Of a stretch of 64,000 nt of DNA, positions 18,624 to 26,610 are shown in pieces; the stretch's first letter is position 1; each line of letters begins with the position of its first letter. The DNA comes from Chitinilyticum piscinae (lineage in GTDB: Bacteria; Pseudomonadota; Gammaproteobacteria; Burkholderiales; Chitinibacteraceae): positions 372,001 to 436,000 of the forward strand of contig NZ_JADFUA010000002.1 in NCBI RefSeq assembly GCF_015223195.1, in the 5' to 3' direction. A program made the translations under genes and the position numbers. The notes beneath the pieces were generated by a model. It was not told the DNA's origin. It ran no database searches and saw nothing but the letters and a program-made list of their open reading frames with translations.

Positions 18624-20876
18624 TTAGGCGTGCATGTGGAAGGTGCGGTTGATCACATCCAGCTGCTGTTCGCGGGTGAGCTTGATGAAGTTCACTGCAT
18701 AACCCGATACACGGATGGTCAGCTGCGGATAGTTTTCCGGGTGTTCCATGGCGTCGATCAGCATGTCGCGGTTGAGCACGTTCACGTTGATGTGGAAGCC
18801 CGAAGCGCCGCAGAAGCCGTCCAGACAGTTGGTCAGGTTATTCACGCGATCCGCCAGTGTGTGCCCCAGTGCATCCGGAGTGGCCGAGGCGGTCCAGCTG
18901 ATGCCGTCCAGCGCTGCGTCATAGGGCAGCTTGGCTACCGAGGCGCCAGCGGCGACGAAACCGGACTTGTCGCGGCCATTCATCGGGTTGGCACCCGGGG
19001 CGAACGGTTCGCCTGCACGGCGTCCATCCGGAGTGTTGCCGGTCTTCTTGCCATAGACAACGTTGGAGGTAATGGTCAGCACGGACTGGGTCGGCATGGA
19101 GTTGCGATAGGTCTTGTGCTGCTTGATCTTGTTCATGAAGGTTTCAGTCAGCCACACGGCAATGCTGTCGACACGGTCATCATTGTTGCCAAAGGCCGGG
19201 TAATCGCCTTCAATCACGAAATCGGTGGCGATGCCGGCTTCGTTACGGACAGTCTTGACCCGGGCAAACTTGATGGCAGACAGCGAGTCAGCGGCGACCG
19301 ACAGGCCCGCGATACCGCATGCCATGGTGCGCAGGATGTCGCGGTCATGCAGTGCCATTTCGATGCGTTCGTAATGGTACTTGTCGTGCATGTAGTGAAT
19401 GGCATTCAGTGCCTTCACATAATTCTTGGCCAGCCAATCCATCATCTTGTCGAACTTGGCCACGACCTCATCGTACTCCAGGTATTCAGAGGTGATCGGC
19501 TCGAAACCCTTGGCGACGATGGCGCCGGATTTCTCATCGACACCGCCGTTGATCGCATACAGCATAGCTTTGGCCAGGTTGCAGCGGGCGCCGAAGAACT
19601 GCATCTGCTTGCCAACCCGCATCGCGGAAACGCAGCAGGCAATTGCGTAATCATCGCCCCATTGCGGCAGCATCAGGTCGTCGGATTCGTACTGGATGGC
19701 CGAGGTTTCGATGGACATCTTCGAGCAGAAATCTTTGAAACCACGCGGCAGCTTGGTTGACCACAGGACGGTCAGGTTCGGTTCCGGAGCCGGACCGAGG
19801 TTGGACAGGGTCCACAGGGTACGGAAGCTGGTCTTGGAGACCAGAGTTCGACCGTCTTCACCCATGCCGCCAATGGATTCGGTTACCCAGGTCGGATCGC
19901 CGGAGAACAGCTGGTCATATTCCGGAGTGCGCAGGAAGCGAACGATGCGCAGCTTGATCACCAGGTGGTCGATCATTTCCTGGGCTTCGGATTCGGTGAT
20001 GCGGCCTTCCTGCAGATCGCGCTCGAAATAGATGTCGAGGAAGGTGGAGATGCGGCCGATCGACATTGCTGCGCCGTTTTGTTCTTTCACGGCGGCGAGA
20101 TAGCCGAAATATGTCCACTGGACGGCTTCCTGCGCGGTAGCGGCAGGACGGCCGATATCGAAGCCGTACTTGGCGGCCATTTCTTTCAGCTCAGCCAGAG
20201 CCTTGATCTGCTCGGACAGCTCTTCGCGGGTACGGATCACGTCTTCGGAGAAATCCACGTCATCCAGTTCGGCCTTTTCTGCCTTTTTGGCCTTGATCAG
20301 GAAGTCCACGCCATACAGCGCAACACGGCGATAGTCGCCGATGATGCGGCCGCGGCCGTAGGCATCAGGCAAACCGGTAATGACGCCGGACTTGCGGCAA
20401 GCCAGAATGTCCGGGGTATAGGCGTCGAAAACGCCCATATTGTGATCTTTGCGGTAGAGGTTGTAGGCCTCTTCAACTTTCGGGTCGAGTTTGAAGCCAT
20501 AGGCGTCAAGGCCGGATTGCACCATGCGCAGGCCGCCATTCGGTACAATGGCGCGCTTGAGCGGCGCATCGGTCTGCAGGCCGACGATGACTTCCAGATC
20601 CTTGGCGATGTAACCTGCATCGTGCGCAACAATGCTGGTGCCACGATCGGCGGAAACATCCAGAACACCCTTGGCGCGTTCTTGTTTCAGCAACTCGGAG
20701 AGAACCGCCCATTGCTTCTGCGTCCGCTCGGTCGGGCCGGCCAGAAAGCTGTCATCGCCTTCGTACGGGGTATAGTTCAACTGGATGAAGTCGCGGACTG
20801 CAACTTGCTTTTGCCAGTCTCCGTTGGCGAAACCGCGCCAGGCGTCGAGTTGGAGGGTGGTTTCCGGTGCGTTCAT
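18624..20876 (-). CDS. pflB: Formate C-acetyltransferase (pyruvate formate-lyase)
   Basis: PflB splits pyruvate with CoA into acetyl-CoA and formate during anaerobic growth. The 750-residue protein closely follows E. coli PflB (760) along its length. Adjacent catalytic cysteines lie at 414-415 ([10 protein letters not shown]), and the glycyl-radical site is Gly725 in [11 protein letters not shown]. The start is ATG 20876 ([11 protein letters not shown]) with AGGAG upstream; the reading frame is open 31 codons further, but that extension is arginine-rich and not conserved. An FNR-type site lies about 170 bases upstream, which suits oxygen-repressed expression. Confidence 0.97.
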   Translation of the reverse strand: MNAPETTLQLDAWRGFANGDWQKQVAVRDFIQLNYTPYEGDDSFLAGPTERTQKQWAVLSELLKQERAKGVLDVSADRGTSIVAHDAGYIAKDLEVIVGLQTDAPLKRAIVPNGGLRMVQSGLDAYGFKLDPKVEEAYNLYRKDHNMGVFDAYTPDILACRKSGVITGLPDAYGRGRIIGDYRRVALYGVDFLIKAKKAEKAELDDVDFSEDVIRTREELSEQIKALAELKEMAAKYGFDIGRPAATAQEAVQWTYFGYLAAVKEQNGAAMSIGRISTFLDIYFERDLQEGRITESEAQEMIDHLVIKLRIVRFLRTPEYDQLFSGDPTWVTESIGGMGEDGRTLVSKTSFRTLWTLSNLGPAPEPNLTVLWSTKLPRGFKDFCSKMSIETSAIQYESDDLMLPQWGDDYAIACCVSAMRVGKQMQFFGARCNLAKAMLYAINGGVDEKSGAIVAKGFEPITSEYLEYDEVVAKFDKMMDWLAKNYVKALNAIHYMHDKYHYERIEMALHDRDILRTMACGIAGLSVAADSLSAIKFARVKTVRNEAGIATDFVIEGDYPAFGNNDDRVDSIAVWLTETFMNKIKQHKTYRNSMPTQSVLTITSNVVYGKKTGNTPDGRRAGEPFAPGANPMNGRDKSGFVAAGASVAKLPYDAALDGISWTASATPDALGHTLADRVNNLTNCLDGFCGASGFHINVNVLNRDMLIDAMEHPENYPQLTIRVSGYAVNFIKLTREQQLDVINRTFHMHA

Positions 20877-21044
20877 GATGATGCTCCTAGTGGCAATGTC
20901 TGTTTGACTACCTGTACCTCGTCGAGCAGGGTAGGCTCGGCTAGGTGAAATCCCTGATCTACGTGGCATAGATTAGCACGCCGTTTTGGTGTAATGCCTC
21001 GTAAATATGTACGCTCAATCGTAGCAAGGATGGCGAAGGAAAAA

Positions 21045-21058
21045 TTGATCTTGATCAT
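21045..21058 (-). promoter_or_regulatory. FNR/Anr-type site upstream of pflB
   Basis: TTGAT-CTTG-ATCAT matches the FNR consensus TTGAT-N4-ATCAA at nine of ten positions. It is centred about 175 bases upstream of the pflB start in the 313-base gap between pflB and the NlpC gene. A transcript starting about 41 bases from it would have a leader of about 130 bases. It could also act on the divergent lipoprotein gene. The same gap holds a 12-bp palindrome (TTCAAATTTGAA, 21159-21170) of unknown role; nothing else was recognised there. Confidence 0.72.
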
Positions 21059-21189
21059 GTTTTTCCTGCTGTTGTTGGAATGGCTTTTGCTACATTTTCT
21101 GTTGCGATGCAACAATTTATGCGCGTGCATGGCGATATGCCGGTATTACCTTGTGGCGTTCAAATTTGAATAAGCGGATCGGATTTGCA

Positions 21190-21690
21190 ATGGCAATATG
21201 TGGTTTCAAGCGATGTGTGGCTGTGGTGCTGTGTATGAGCTTGCTGGCATGCTCCAGTGCACCCAAGAAAACTGGGCCTGCGCCCGCGTCAACGGTACTG
21301 TTGCCTTCGGCGCTGGGGCAGGAGGTCGTGCTTCAGGCGCTGGCACTCATTGATACTGGCTACACCTTTGGCGGGGCAAATCCGGAGGCGGGGCTCGATT
21401 GTAGTGGCTTGGTTCGTTTTGTTTACGGACAGGCTGCGGGAATTGCGTTGCCACATAATGCAGCACAGATCGCCGAATTGGCACGTGCCGTCTCGAAAGA
21501 GCAATTGCGACCGGGGGATCTGGTATTTTTCAATACCCTGGGCAAACCGAAATCTCATGTCGGGATTTATATTGGTGACGGTCGCTTTGTGCATGCGCCG
21601 AATTCCCGGGGAAAGGTTCGGGTTGAATCAATGAATCAGTCGTATTATCTCAGTCGCTTCGAAGGGGGTGGAACGCTTTTGCTCGACTGA
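21190..21690 (+). CDS. NlpC/P60 family lipoprotein, probable peptidoglycan endopeptidase
   Basis: The 166-residue protein starts with a lipoprotein signal (VAVVLCMSLLAC, lipid-attachment Cys21) and then a short Pro/Ala linker. A C-terminal NlpC/P60 domain follows, with catalytic Cys71 (GLDCSGLVRFVYG), His123 (KSHVGIYIGDG) and His135 (FVHAPNSRG). Such Spr/MepS-like enzymes cut D-glutamyl-mDAP or mDAP-D-Ala cross-link bonds at the outer membrane. The start at ATG 21190 was chosen because it places the signal peptide at the N-terminus. It converges on flgN 23 bases downstream. Confidence 0.9.
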   Translation: MAICGFKRCVAVVLCMSLLACSSAPKKTGPAPASTVLLPSALGQEVVLQALALIDTGYTFGGANPEAGLDCSGLVRFVYGQAAGIALPHNAAQIAELARAVSKEQLRPGDLVFFNTLGKPKSHVGIYIGDGRFVHAPNSRGKVRVESMNQSYYLSRFEGGGTLLLD

Positions 21691-21713
21691 TGATGGTGTG
21701 AATCCGGCAGGGA

Positions 21714-22184
21714 TCAGGCTGAACCGCGGTGTCTGCCGCTGCCTGGGGTATTGCTCAGTTTGCCGTCAGCTGAATAGGCTGCGCTTTCATCATGCTGACC
21801 TGTCTGGAGTAGCTGCTGCAGAAATTGTGCTTCAATTTCCTGGCGGTTGCTGATCAACTGGCCGTTGGTACGGTTGAGCAGATCGGCTTCGCGTGTGCAG
21901 TCAATCAATTGCCCCCAGGTCGTCAGGAGTGCAGGCTGGTAGGTGCTGAACCAGTTGCGGATTGTTTCGCTGCTGTCCAGTACCTGTTCACTGCTGAAAA
22001 ACGCCCGGCGTGCCTGCCCGGCGGAATCCAGCGCTTTCAGTAGTGCAGCCTTGTTTTCCAGCAGTGTGCTCAGATCGTCGAGGCGGCGTTCCGTCAGGGC
22101 CTGCTGTTCCTGACGCAACAAATGACAGAGCTGGCGCATTAGTGCCAGCTCTTCTGTGAGGGCTTGCGATAGTTCCTGAAGCAT
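21714..22184 (-). CDS. flgN: Flagellar export chaperone FlgN
   Basis: The 156-residue helical protein has the FlgN coiled-coil layout (LTEELALMRQLCHLLRQEQQAL, then LDDLSTLLENKAALLKAL). FlgN escorts the hook-filament junction proteins FlgK and FlgL to the export gate. It follows flgM by 36 bases on the same strand, the standard flgMN pair. The tail after residue ~125 is polar and unstructured. Confidence 0.9.
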   Translation of the reverse strand: MLQELSQALTEELALMRQLCHLLRQEQQALTERRLDDLSTLLENKAALLKALDSAGQARRAFFSSEQVLDSSETIRNWFSTYQPALLTTWGQLIDCTREADLLNRTNGQLISNRQEIEAQFLQQLLQTGQHDESAAYSADGKLSNTPGSGRHRGSA

Positions 22185-22220
22185 GACTTTGATTTAGCGT
22201 TGGTCGCGAGTCGGTGTGGT

Positions 22221-22499
22221 CTAGCGCTCGAGTAGTTCCTTGACGCTATCAAGCAGGCCGTTGGCGATGGCTTCGGGCTTTACCTGGAATCGGCCTTCGG
22301 CAATGGCCTGGCGAATCGCCGCAACTTTTTCAGCGTCAAAGCTGCTTTCGGTCTGGCCCACTGCCGCACCGGCACCCAGCTGCACATTCTCCCCGGATAT
22401 GGTGGGAGATTCGCTGCTTTTGCTGCTGTTTGCCGCCTTGGTTTCGCCGCTGCGCAGCTGTGTAGGGGCCAGCGGCTTGCCCTGACTGTCGATTTTCAT
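22221..22499 (-). CDS. flgM: Anti-sigma-28 factor FlgM
   Basis: FlgM holds FliA (sigma-28) inactive until the hook is finished, then is exported. The 92-residue protein has a disordered N-terminal half (Ser/Ala/Gly-rich, MKIDSQGKPLAP) and the conserved sigma-binding C-terminus (DAEKVAAIRQAIAEGRFQV, then AIANGLLDSVKELLER). The start is ATG 22499 with GGAG seven bases upstream; an ATG four codons earlier overlaps this ribosome site. A sigma-28 promoter lies upstream, giving the usual feedback loop. Confidence 0.93.
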   Translation of the reverse strand: MKIDSQGKPLAPTQLRSGETKAANSSKSSESPTISGENVQLGAGAAVGQTESSFDAEKVAAIRQAIAEGRFQVKPEAIANGLLDSVKELLER

Positions 22500-22559
22500 G
22501 GTCGGCTCCATCGTGCCAGATGCAGGGCTTGCGCCCTGACAATTGCTATATTAAGCGCT

Positions 22560-22586
22560 TTATCGGCGTTCTGGCGTACTTCTTGA
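22560..22586 (-). promoter_or_regulatory. Sigma-28 (FliA) promoter of flgM-flgN
   Basis: On the minus strand, TCAA (22586-22583), 15 bases, then GCCGATAA (22567-22560). The -10 element is a perfect consensus and the -35 element has one mismatch. It lies about 60 bases upstream of the FlgM start, the usual arrangement for the late flagellar promoter of flgM. Confidence 0.83.
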
Positions 22587-22602
22587 GTAAATCCTTGCTT
22601 TT

Positions 22603-22803
22603 CTAGTCGTCCCTGTTCGGGCGCCACCGGAAATCGCAGTTGCTGCAGTGGCATTCATAGTCGATATGGTGGCTGGGTAGCTTATTATCGGCTATCTGAT
22701 TGCTGCTCGCCCCGCAGTCAGGGCATCCGGGTTTCGAATCAGTCCGCGGATGGGGCTGCTGCTGCATGGCATGTGCTGCTGCGGTGGTATACTTGTTCTG
22801 CAT
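22603..22803 (-). CDS. Small zinc-ribbon protein, unknown function
   Basis: A 66-residue reading frame with two cysteine pairs, CPDC (residues 27-30) and CHCSNC (51-56), spaced as in a zinc ribbon, and an aromatic-basic end (DFRWRPNRDD). The ATG at 22803 starts MQNKYTTAAAHAMQQQ, a polar leader. The ribosome site is weak (AGGG about nine bases upstream). The cysteine pattern argues that it is real; no homologue is recalled. It lies between flgM and the ArsC-family gene on the same strand. Confidence 0.5.
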   Translation of the reverse strand: MQNKYTTAAAHAMQQQPHPRTDSKPGCPDCGASSNQIADNKLPSHHIDYECHCSNCDFRWRPNRDD

Positions 22804-22853
22804 TGAGAATACCCTGCTCTGTATTACGCTGTTGCTGATGATTCGTAAGGCTT

Positions 22854-23219
22854 TCAGGGTGATACGGTCGATCCAAGTCGCTGCTGGTACAAGTGTTCGC
22901 TGAAGCCGACGATGATGTCTCCATCCGCCAGTAGGAGTACCGGGCGCTTGATCAGGGAGCTGTAAGTGGCCATTGCCGCGCAGGCGCTGGCCGTGTCGCA
23001 AATTGCGGCCTGTTCTACCAGGGGTAGTTTTTTCCAGGTTGTTCCTTTGCGATTCAGCAGGGTTCCCCATCCGCAAAGTGCTGCCCAGTCATGAAGTTGA
23101 GCGGCGGAAATTTCCGACTTTTTAAAGTCGTGCCAGTGATAGGCAACCTGCCGTTCATCCAGCCAGCGCTTGGCCTTTTTAACTGTGTCGCAATTGCTGA
23201 TGCCGTACAGGTGCAGCAT
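22854..23219 (-). CDS. ArsC/Spx-family (YffB-like) protein
   Basis: The 121-residue protein has the ArsC-family thioredoxin-like fold. MLHLYGISNCDTVKKAKRWL carries the single conserved Cys of the YffB/Spx group (Cys10), not the three-cysteine set of true arsenate reductases, and KRPVLLLADGDIIVGFSEH is the family C-terminal strand-turn. It is probably a glutathione-linked reductase of unknown substrate rather than an arsenate reductase. Its start codon overlaps the pilU stop by one base. Confidence 0.85.
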   Translation of the reverse strand: MLHLYGISNCDTVKKAKRWLDERQVAYHWHDFKKSEISAAQLHDWAALCGWGTLLNRKGTTWKKLPLVEQAAICDTASACAAMATYSSLIKRPVLLLADGDIIVGFSEHLYQQRLGSTVSP

Positions 23220-24379
23220 CAGTGCAGCTCCATGTTGAAGGAGACTTCAGGCTCGTTGCTTTCCGGTGGCTGCTGCGTGGTCGACTTGCCGCTGCTGGCT
23301 GCCTTTTCCTGTTCCTCGACGGTTGACGAATTGTTGACCATCCAGGAGAGGTTGGTAGCAGAATCAGCATTGCGCAGCGCTTCATCGAGATCCACTTCGC
23401 CGGAACGGTAGAGTCGATACAGCGATTGTTCGAAGGTCTGCGAGCCTTCGGATAGGGATTGCTCCATGGCGTCCTTGATGTCCGCCAGATCGCCGTTGCG
23501 GATCAATTCGGCGATGCGGTTGGTGTTGAGCATGACTTCAACGGCCGGAACCAGTACGCCCTGCTTGTTACGGACCAGGCGCTGCGAAACGATCGCTTTC
23601 AGCGAGGTGGAGAGATCGTAGAGCAAGGCTTCTCGAGCTTCCTGCGGGAAGAAGTTAACGATACGGCTCAGCGAGTGATAGCTGTTGTTGGCGTGCAGGG
23701 TGGAGACACACAGGTGGCCGGCTTGGGCATACTGCATTGCGTAGAGCATCGTTTCCCGGTCGCGGATTTCGCCCATCATCAGCACGTTGGGGGCTTCGCG
23801 CATGGCGTTCTTCAGGGCTTCGGAATAGCTGCGGGTGTCGATGCCGACTTCGCGCTGGTTGAAGATGGACTTCTTGTGCGGGTGGAGGAATTCGACCGGA
23901 TCTTCAATGGTGAGAATGTGGCCGGCGTGATTTTCATTGCGGTAATTCAGCATCGCCGCCACTGTGGAGGACTTGCCCGAGCCGGTCGCGCCGACCAGCA
24001 GGATGATGCCGCGCTTTTCCATGATCAGGTCTTTGAGTACCGGCGGCATGCGCAGTTCTTCAACCGTGGGGGCGTTGATGCGGATGTAGCGGGCCACGAG
24101 GCCGATATTGCCGCGCGCCTTGAAAATATTGATCCGGTAGCTGCCGGTGCCAGGTACTGACAGCGCGAAATTCATCTCCCATTCCTGCTCGAAGCGGGCG
24201 ATCTGTTCTTCATTCATCAGCTGGTAGGCCAGCAGCTTCACGTGTTCGGGGTTGAGTACCTGATTGTTGACCGGATGGCATACGCCCTGGATCTTGATGA
24301 CGATAGGGGAGAAGGCGGAAAGAAACAGGTCCGACGCATTGCGTTCGGCCATCAGCTTGAAAAACGGCAGCAGGTTCAT
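23219..24379 (-). CDS. pilU: Type IV pilus retraction-associated ATPase PilU
   Basis: PilU assists PilT in retracting type IV pili, which drives twitching motility and DNA uptake. The 386-residue hexameric ATPase has Walker A GATGSGKSST, the Asp box (ILTIEDPVEF), Walker B (NVLMMGEIRD) and the His box (HLCVSTLHANNS). The long polar C-terminus (VNNSSTVEEQEKAASSGKS...) and MNLLPFFKLMAERNASDLFLS start are typical of PilU rather than PilT. Usually pilT precedes it, but here upstream is the divergent rimP operon, so pilT must lie elsewhere. Confidence 0.92.
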   Translation of the reverse strand: MNLLPFFKLMAERNASDLFLSAFSPIVIKIQGVCHPVNNQVLNPEHVKLLAYQLMNEEQIARFEQEWEMNFALSVPGTGSYRINIFKARGNIGLVARYIRINAPTVEELRMPPVLKDLIMEKRGIILLVGATGSGKSSTVAAMLNYRNENHAGHILTIEDPVEFLHPHKKSIFNQREVGIDTRSYSEALKNAMREAPNVLMMGEIRDRETMLYAMQYAQAGHLCVSTLHANNSYHSLSRIVNFFPQEAREALLYDLSTSLKAIVSQRLVRNKQGVLVPAVEVMLNTNRIAELIRNGDLADIKDAMEQSLSEGSQTFEQSLYRLYRSGEVDLDEALRNADSATNLSWMVNNSSTVEEQEKAASSGKSTTQQPPESNEPEVSFNMELH

Positions 24380-24582
24380 GGCGCTGGTCCGGCGGGTTGC
24401 GAGTATCTTCGGGATTGTACCTATACCACCATATGGCCGTGCAAGCGCTTGTCGCGCGCTGTTGCGGTGATGACCGGTCAGGTCGGGGGGGCTTGGCAGT
24501 TTTCTCGCGGGAAGACTTCTGTTATGATTCGCAAAAGCTCGCCGGTAGTGTGTGTGGCGGGCTGTCCTTTTTTCGAATGTCG

Positions 24583-24613
24583 AATGGGCGCAGTTTTGCA
24601 GCCCATTTTTTGT
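24583..24613 (+). terminator. Terminator-like hairpin (attenuator) in the rimP-nusA leader
   Basis: AATGGGC (24583-24589) pairs with GCCCATT (24601-24607), with an inner GCA-TGC extension. The T run at 24606-24611 overlaps the end of the stem. The nearest upstream gene, pilU, points away, so the hairpin ends no gene and must act within the leader of the rimP operon, 23 bases before rimP. A TATGAT -10-like box lies upstream at 24533-24538, without a convincing -35. Confidence 0.7.
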
Positions 24614-24635
24614 TTGTGGTGCGTGAAAGCGAGTT

Positions 24636-25073
24636 ATGGCAGTCAGTCTGCAAAGTTTGGTTGAAACCACCTTGCCCGGTATGGGGTACGAGCTGGTTGA
24701 TCTTGAGATCGGTGCGGGGGGTATGGTACGCCTGTTCATCGATAAGGACCCCGGCGGGGTGACGATTGATGACTGTGTTGCCGTCAGCAATCACCTGACA
24801 CGCCTGTTTATGGTCGAGGAGGTTGCCTACGAGCGCCTGGAGGTGTCGTCGCCAGGGCTTGATCGGGTGCTGAAAAAACCATCTGACTTTAGCCGCTTTG
24901 CCGGCCAGCATGTGCGGGTGAAATTGCGCCTGCCCTTGCCAGACAAGCGCCGCAATGTAATTGGCCGACTGATTGGGCTGCAGGATGACTGTGTCGTCGT
25001 GCAGGTGAATGAGGAAGAGCTGCGTCTGCCGCAGTCTCAGATTGATCGCGTGCGGCTTGAGCCGCAGTTCTGA
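24636..25073 (+). CDS. rimP: Ribosome maturation factor RimP
   Basis: RimP binds ribosomal protein S12/uS12 and helps the late assembly of the 30S subunit. The 145-residue protein has the expected two-domain layout: [38 protein letters not shown], then [13 protein letters not shown] and a C-terminal SH3-like beta domain. It is the first gene of the rimP-nusA-infB operon, the conserved arrangement across proteobacteria. Confidence 0.96.
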   Translation: MAVSLQSLVETTLPGMGYELVDLEIGAGGMVRLFIDKDPGGVTIDDCVAVSNHLTRLFMVEEVAYERLEVSSPGLDRVLKKPSDFSRFAGQHVRVKLRLPLPDKRRNVIGRLIGLQDDCVVVQVNEEELRLPQSQIDRVRLEPQF

Positions 25074-25113
25074 CATTGTCCCGGCGCGTAGCCGTACCGG
25101 AGGAAGGGTTGCA

Positions 25114-26610
25114 ATGAATCGTGAAATTCTCGTGCTGGTTGATGCACTGGCGCACGAAAAAAACGTAGACCGTGACGTGGTGTTCGGGGCTCTGGAGCTG
25201 GCTCTGGCGTCCGCCACCAAGAAGCGTCTGAATGAAGACGAAGCCGAAGTACGAGTTTCCATTGATCGTCATTCCGGCGAGCACAAGGCATTCCGTGTCT
25301 GGGCGGTGGTGGAAGATGATGATCATGAAATGCCGGCCTGCCAGATCGCCATTACCGATGTGGCAGACTACGATGCCAATCTGAAGGTAGGTGACGTCTG
25401 GGAAGTCGAGCTGGAGCCGGTTGATTTTGGCCGTATCGGCGCACAATCCGCCAAGCAGGTGATCCTGCAAAAAATCCGCGATGCCGAGCGCGAGCAGAAT
25501 CTGAATGATTTCCTGCAGCGTCGCGAGCACATCGTCTCGGGCGTGATCAAGCGCATCGAACGCGGTAATGCGATCATCGAGATCGGCAAGCTGGAAGCCA
25601 TACTGCCGCGCGACCAGATGATCCCGAAGGAAAACCTGCGGGTGGGTGATCGCGTCAAGGCCTTCCTGCTGCGCATCGACCGCATGGGCCGTGGCCCGAT
25701 GCTGGTTCTCTCGCGTACTGCCTCCGATTTCATGGCCAAGCTGTTCGAGCTGGAAGTGCCGGAGATCGAAAACGGCTTCATCGAACTCAAGGGGGTGGCG
25801 CGTGATCCCGGTATGCGCGCCAAGATCGCCGTCAAGTCGAATGATCAGCGCGTCGATCCGCAAGGTACCTGTATCGGTGTGCGTGGCACCCGCGTCAACG
25901 CGGTAACCAATGAGCTTGCCGGTGAACGTGTCGACATCGTGCTGTGGTCGCATGATCCGGCCCAGTTTGTAATCGGTGCACTGTCGCCGGCCGAGGTCAA
26001 CTCGATTATCGTCGATGAAGATAACCACAGCATGGACGTGGTTGTTGACGAATCCAATCTGGCGATGGCAATTGGCCGTGGCGGCCAGAACGTCAAGCTC
26101 GCTTCCGAGCTGACCGGCTGGAAGCTCAATATCATGACCGTCGAGCAAGCCGAACAGAAGCACGAAGAAGAATTCAGCAAGATCCGCGAGCTGTTCATGG
26201 CAGCGCTGGATATTGGTGAAGACGTCGCCGATGTGCTGGTTCAGGAAGGCTTTACCACCCTGGAAGAAGTGGCTTACGTGCCGCTCAACGAAATGCTGGA
26301 AATCGAAGCTTTTGACGAAGATACCGTCAACGAGCTGCGTGCCCGCGCTCGCGATGCCTTGCTGACCCAGGCGATCGTGCGCGAGGAGAAGCTGGAGCAT
26401 CAGGCTGAAGATCTGAAAACCCTGGAGGGTATGACCCCGGATCTGGCAGCCACTCTTGCAGAAAACGATATACACACCCGAGATGATCTGGCCGAGCTCG
26501 CGGTGGATGAATTGACCGATATGACCGGCATGGACGAAGACTCGGCCCGACAACTCATCTTGAAAGCGCGCGAGCACTGGTTCGCTGATGCGCAAGGAGA
26601 TAACGCATGA
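25114..26610 (+). CDS. nusA: Transcription termination/antitermination factor NusA
   Basis: NusA binds RNA polymerase and nascent RNA to control pausing, termination and antitermination. The 498 residues contain the N-terminal polymerase-binding domain ([19 protein letters not shown]), an S1 domain ([20 protein letters not shown]), two KH domains ([38 protein letters not shown]) and two C-terminal acidic helix-hairpin-helix repeats at about 360-490. It follows rimP by 40 bases with GGAGGAAG before the ATG, and overlaps infB by four bases. It may regulate its own operon through the leader hairpin. Confidence 0.97.
   Translation: MNREILVLVDALAHEKNVDRDVVFGALELALASATKKRLNEDEAEVRVSIDRHSGEHKAFRVWAVVEDDDHEMPACQIAITDVADYDANLKVGDVWEVELEPVDFGRIGAQSAKQVILQKIRDAEREQNLNDFLQRREHIVSGVIKRIERGNAIIEIGKLEAILPRDQMIPKENLRVGDRVKAFLLRIDRMGRGPMLVLSRTASDFMAKLFELEVPEIENGFIELKGVARDPGMRAKIAVKSNDQRVDPQGTCIGVRGTRVNAVTNELAGERVDIVLWSHDPAQFVIGALSPAEVNSIIVDEDNHSMDVVVDESNLAMAIGRGGQNVKLASELTGWKLNIMTVEQAEQKHEEEFSKIRELFMAALDIGEDVADVLVQEGFTTLEEVAYVPLNEMLEIEAFDEDTVNELRARARDALLTQAIVREEKLEHQAEDLKTLEGMTPDLAATLAENDIHTRDDLAELAVDELTDMTGMDEDSARQLILKAREHWFADAQGDNA

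Noticed and set aside
18609-19760. Long plus-strand open frame (383 codons) opposite pflB, with another at 19965-20948
   Set aside because: Both are antisense to the fully conserved pflB and have no recognisable domain. They arise from strong codon bias on the other strand.
22854-23219. Arsenate reductase (arsC) assignment
   Set aside because: Only one catalytic-type cysteine in the YffB/Spx arrangement is seen, and there is no ars operon nearby.
24889-26595. 568-codon minus-strand open frame opposite nusA
   Set aside because: A shadow of nusA and the end of rimP. The translation is low in complexity, rich in His/Gln/Asp, and matches no family.
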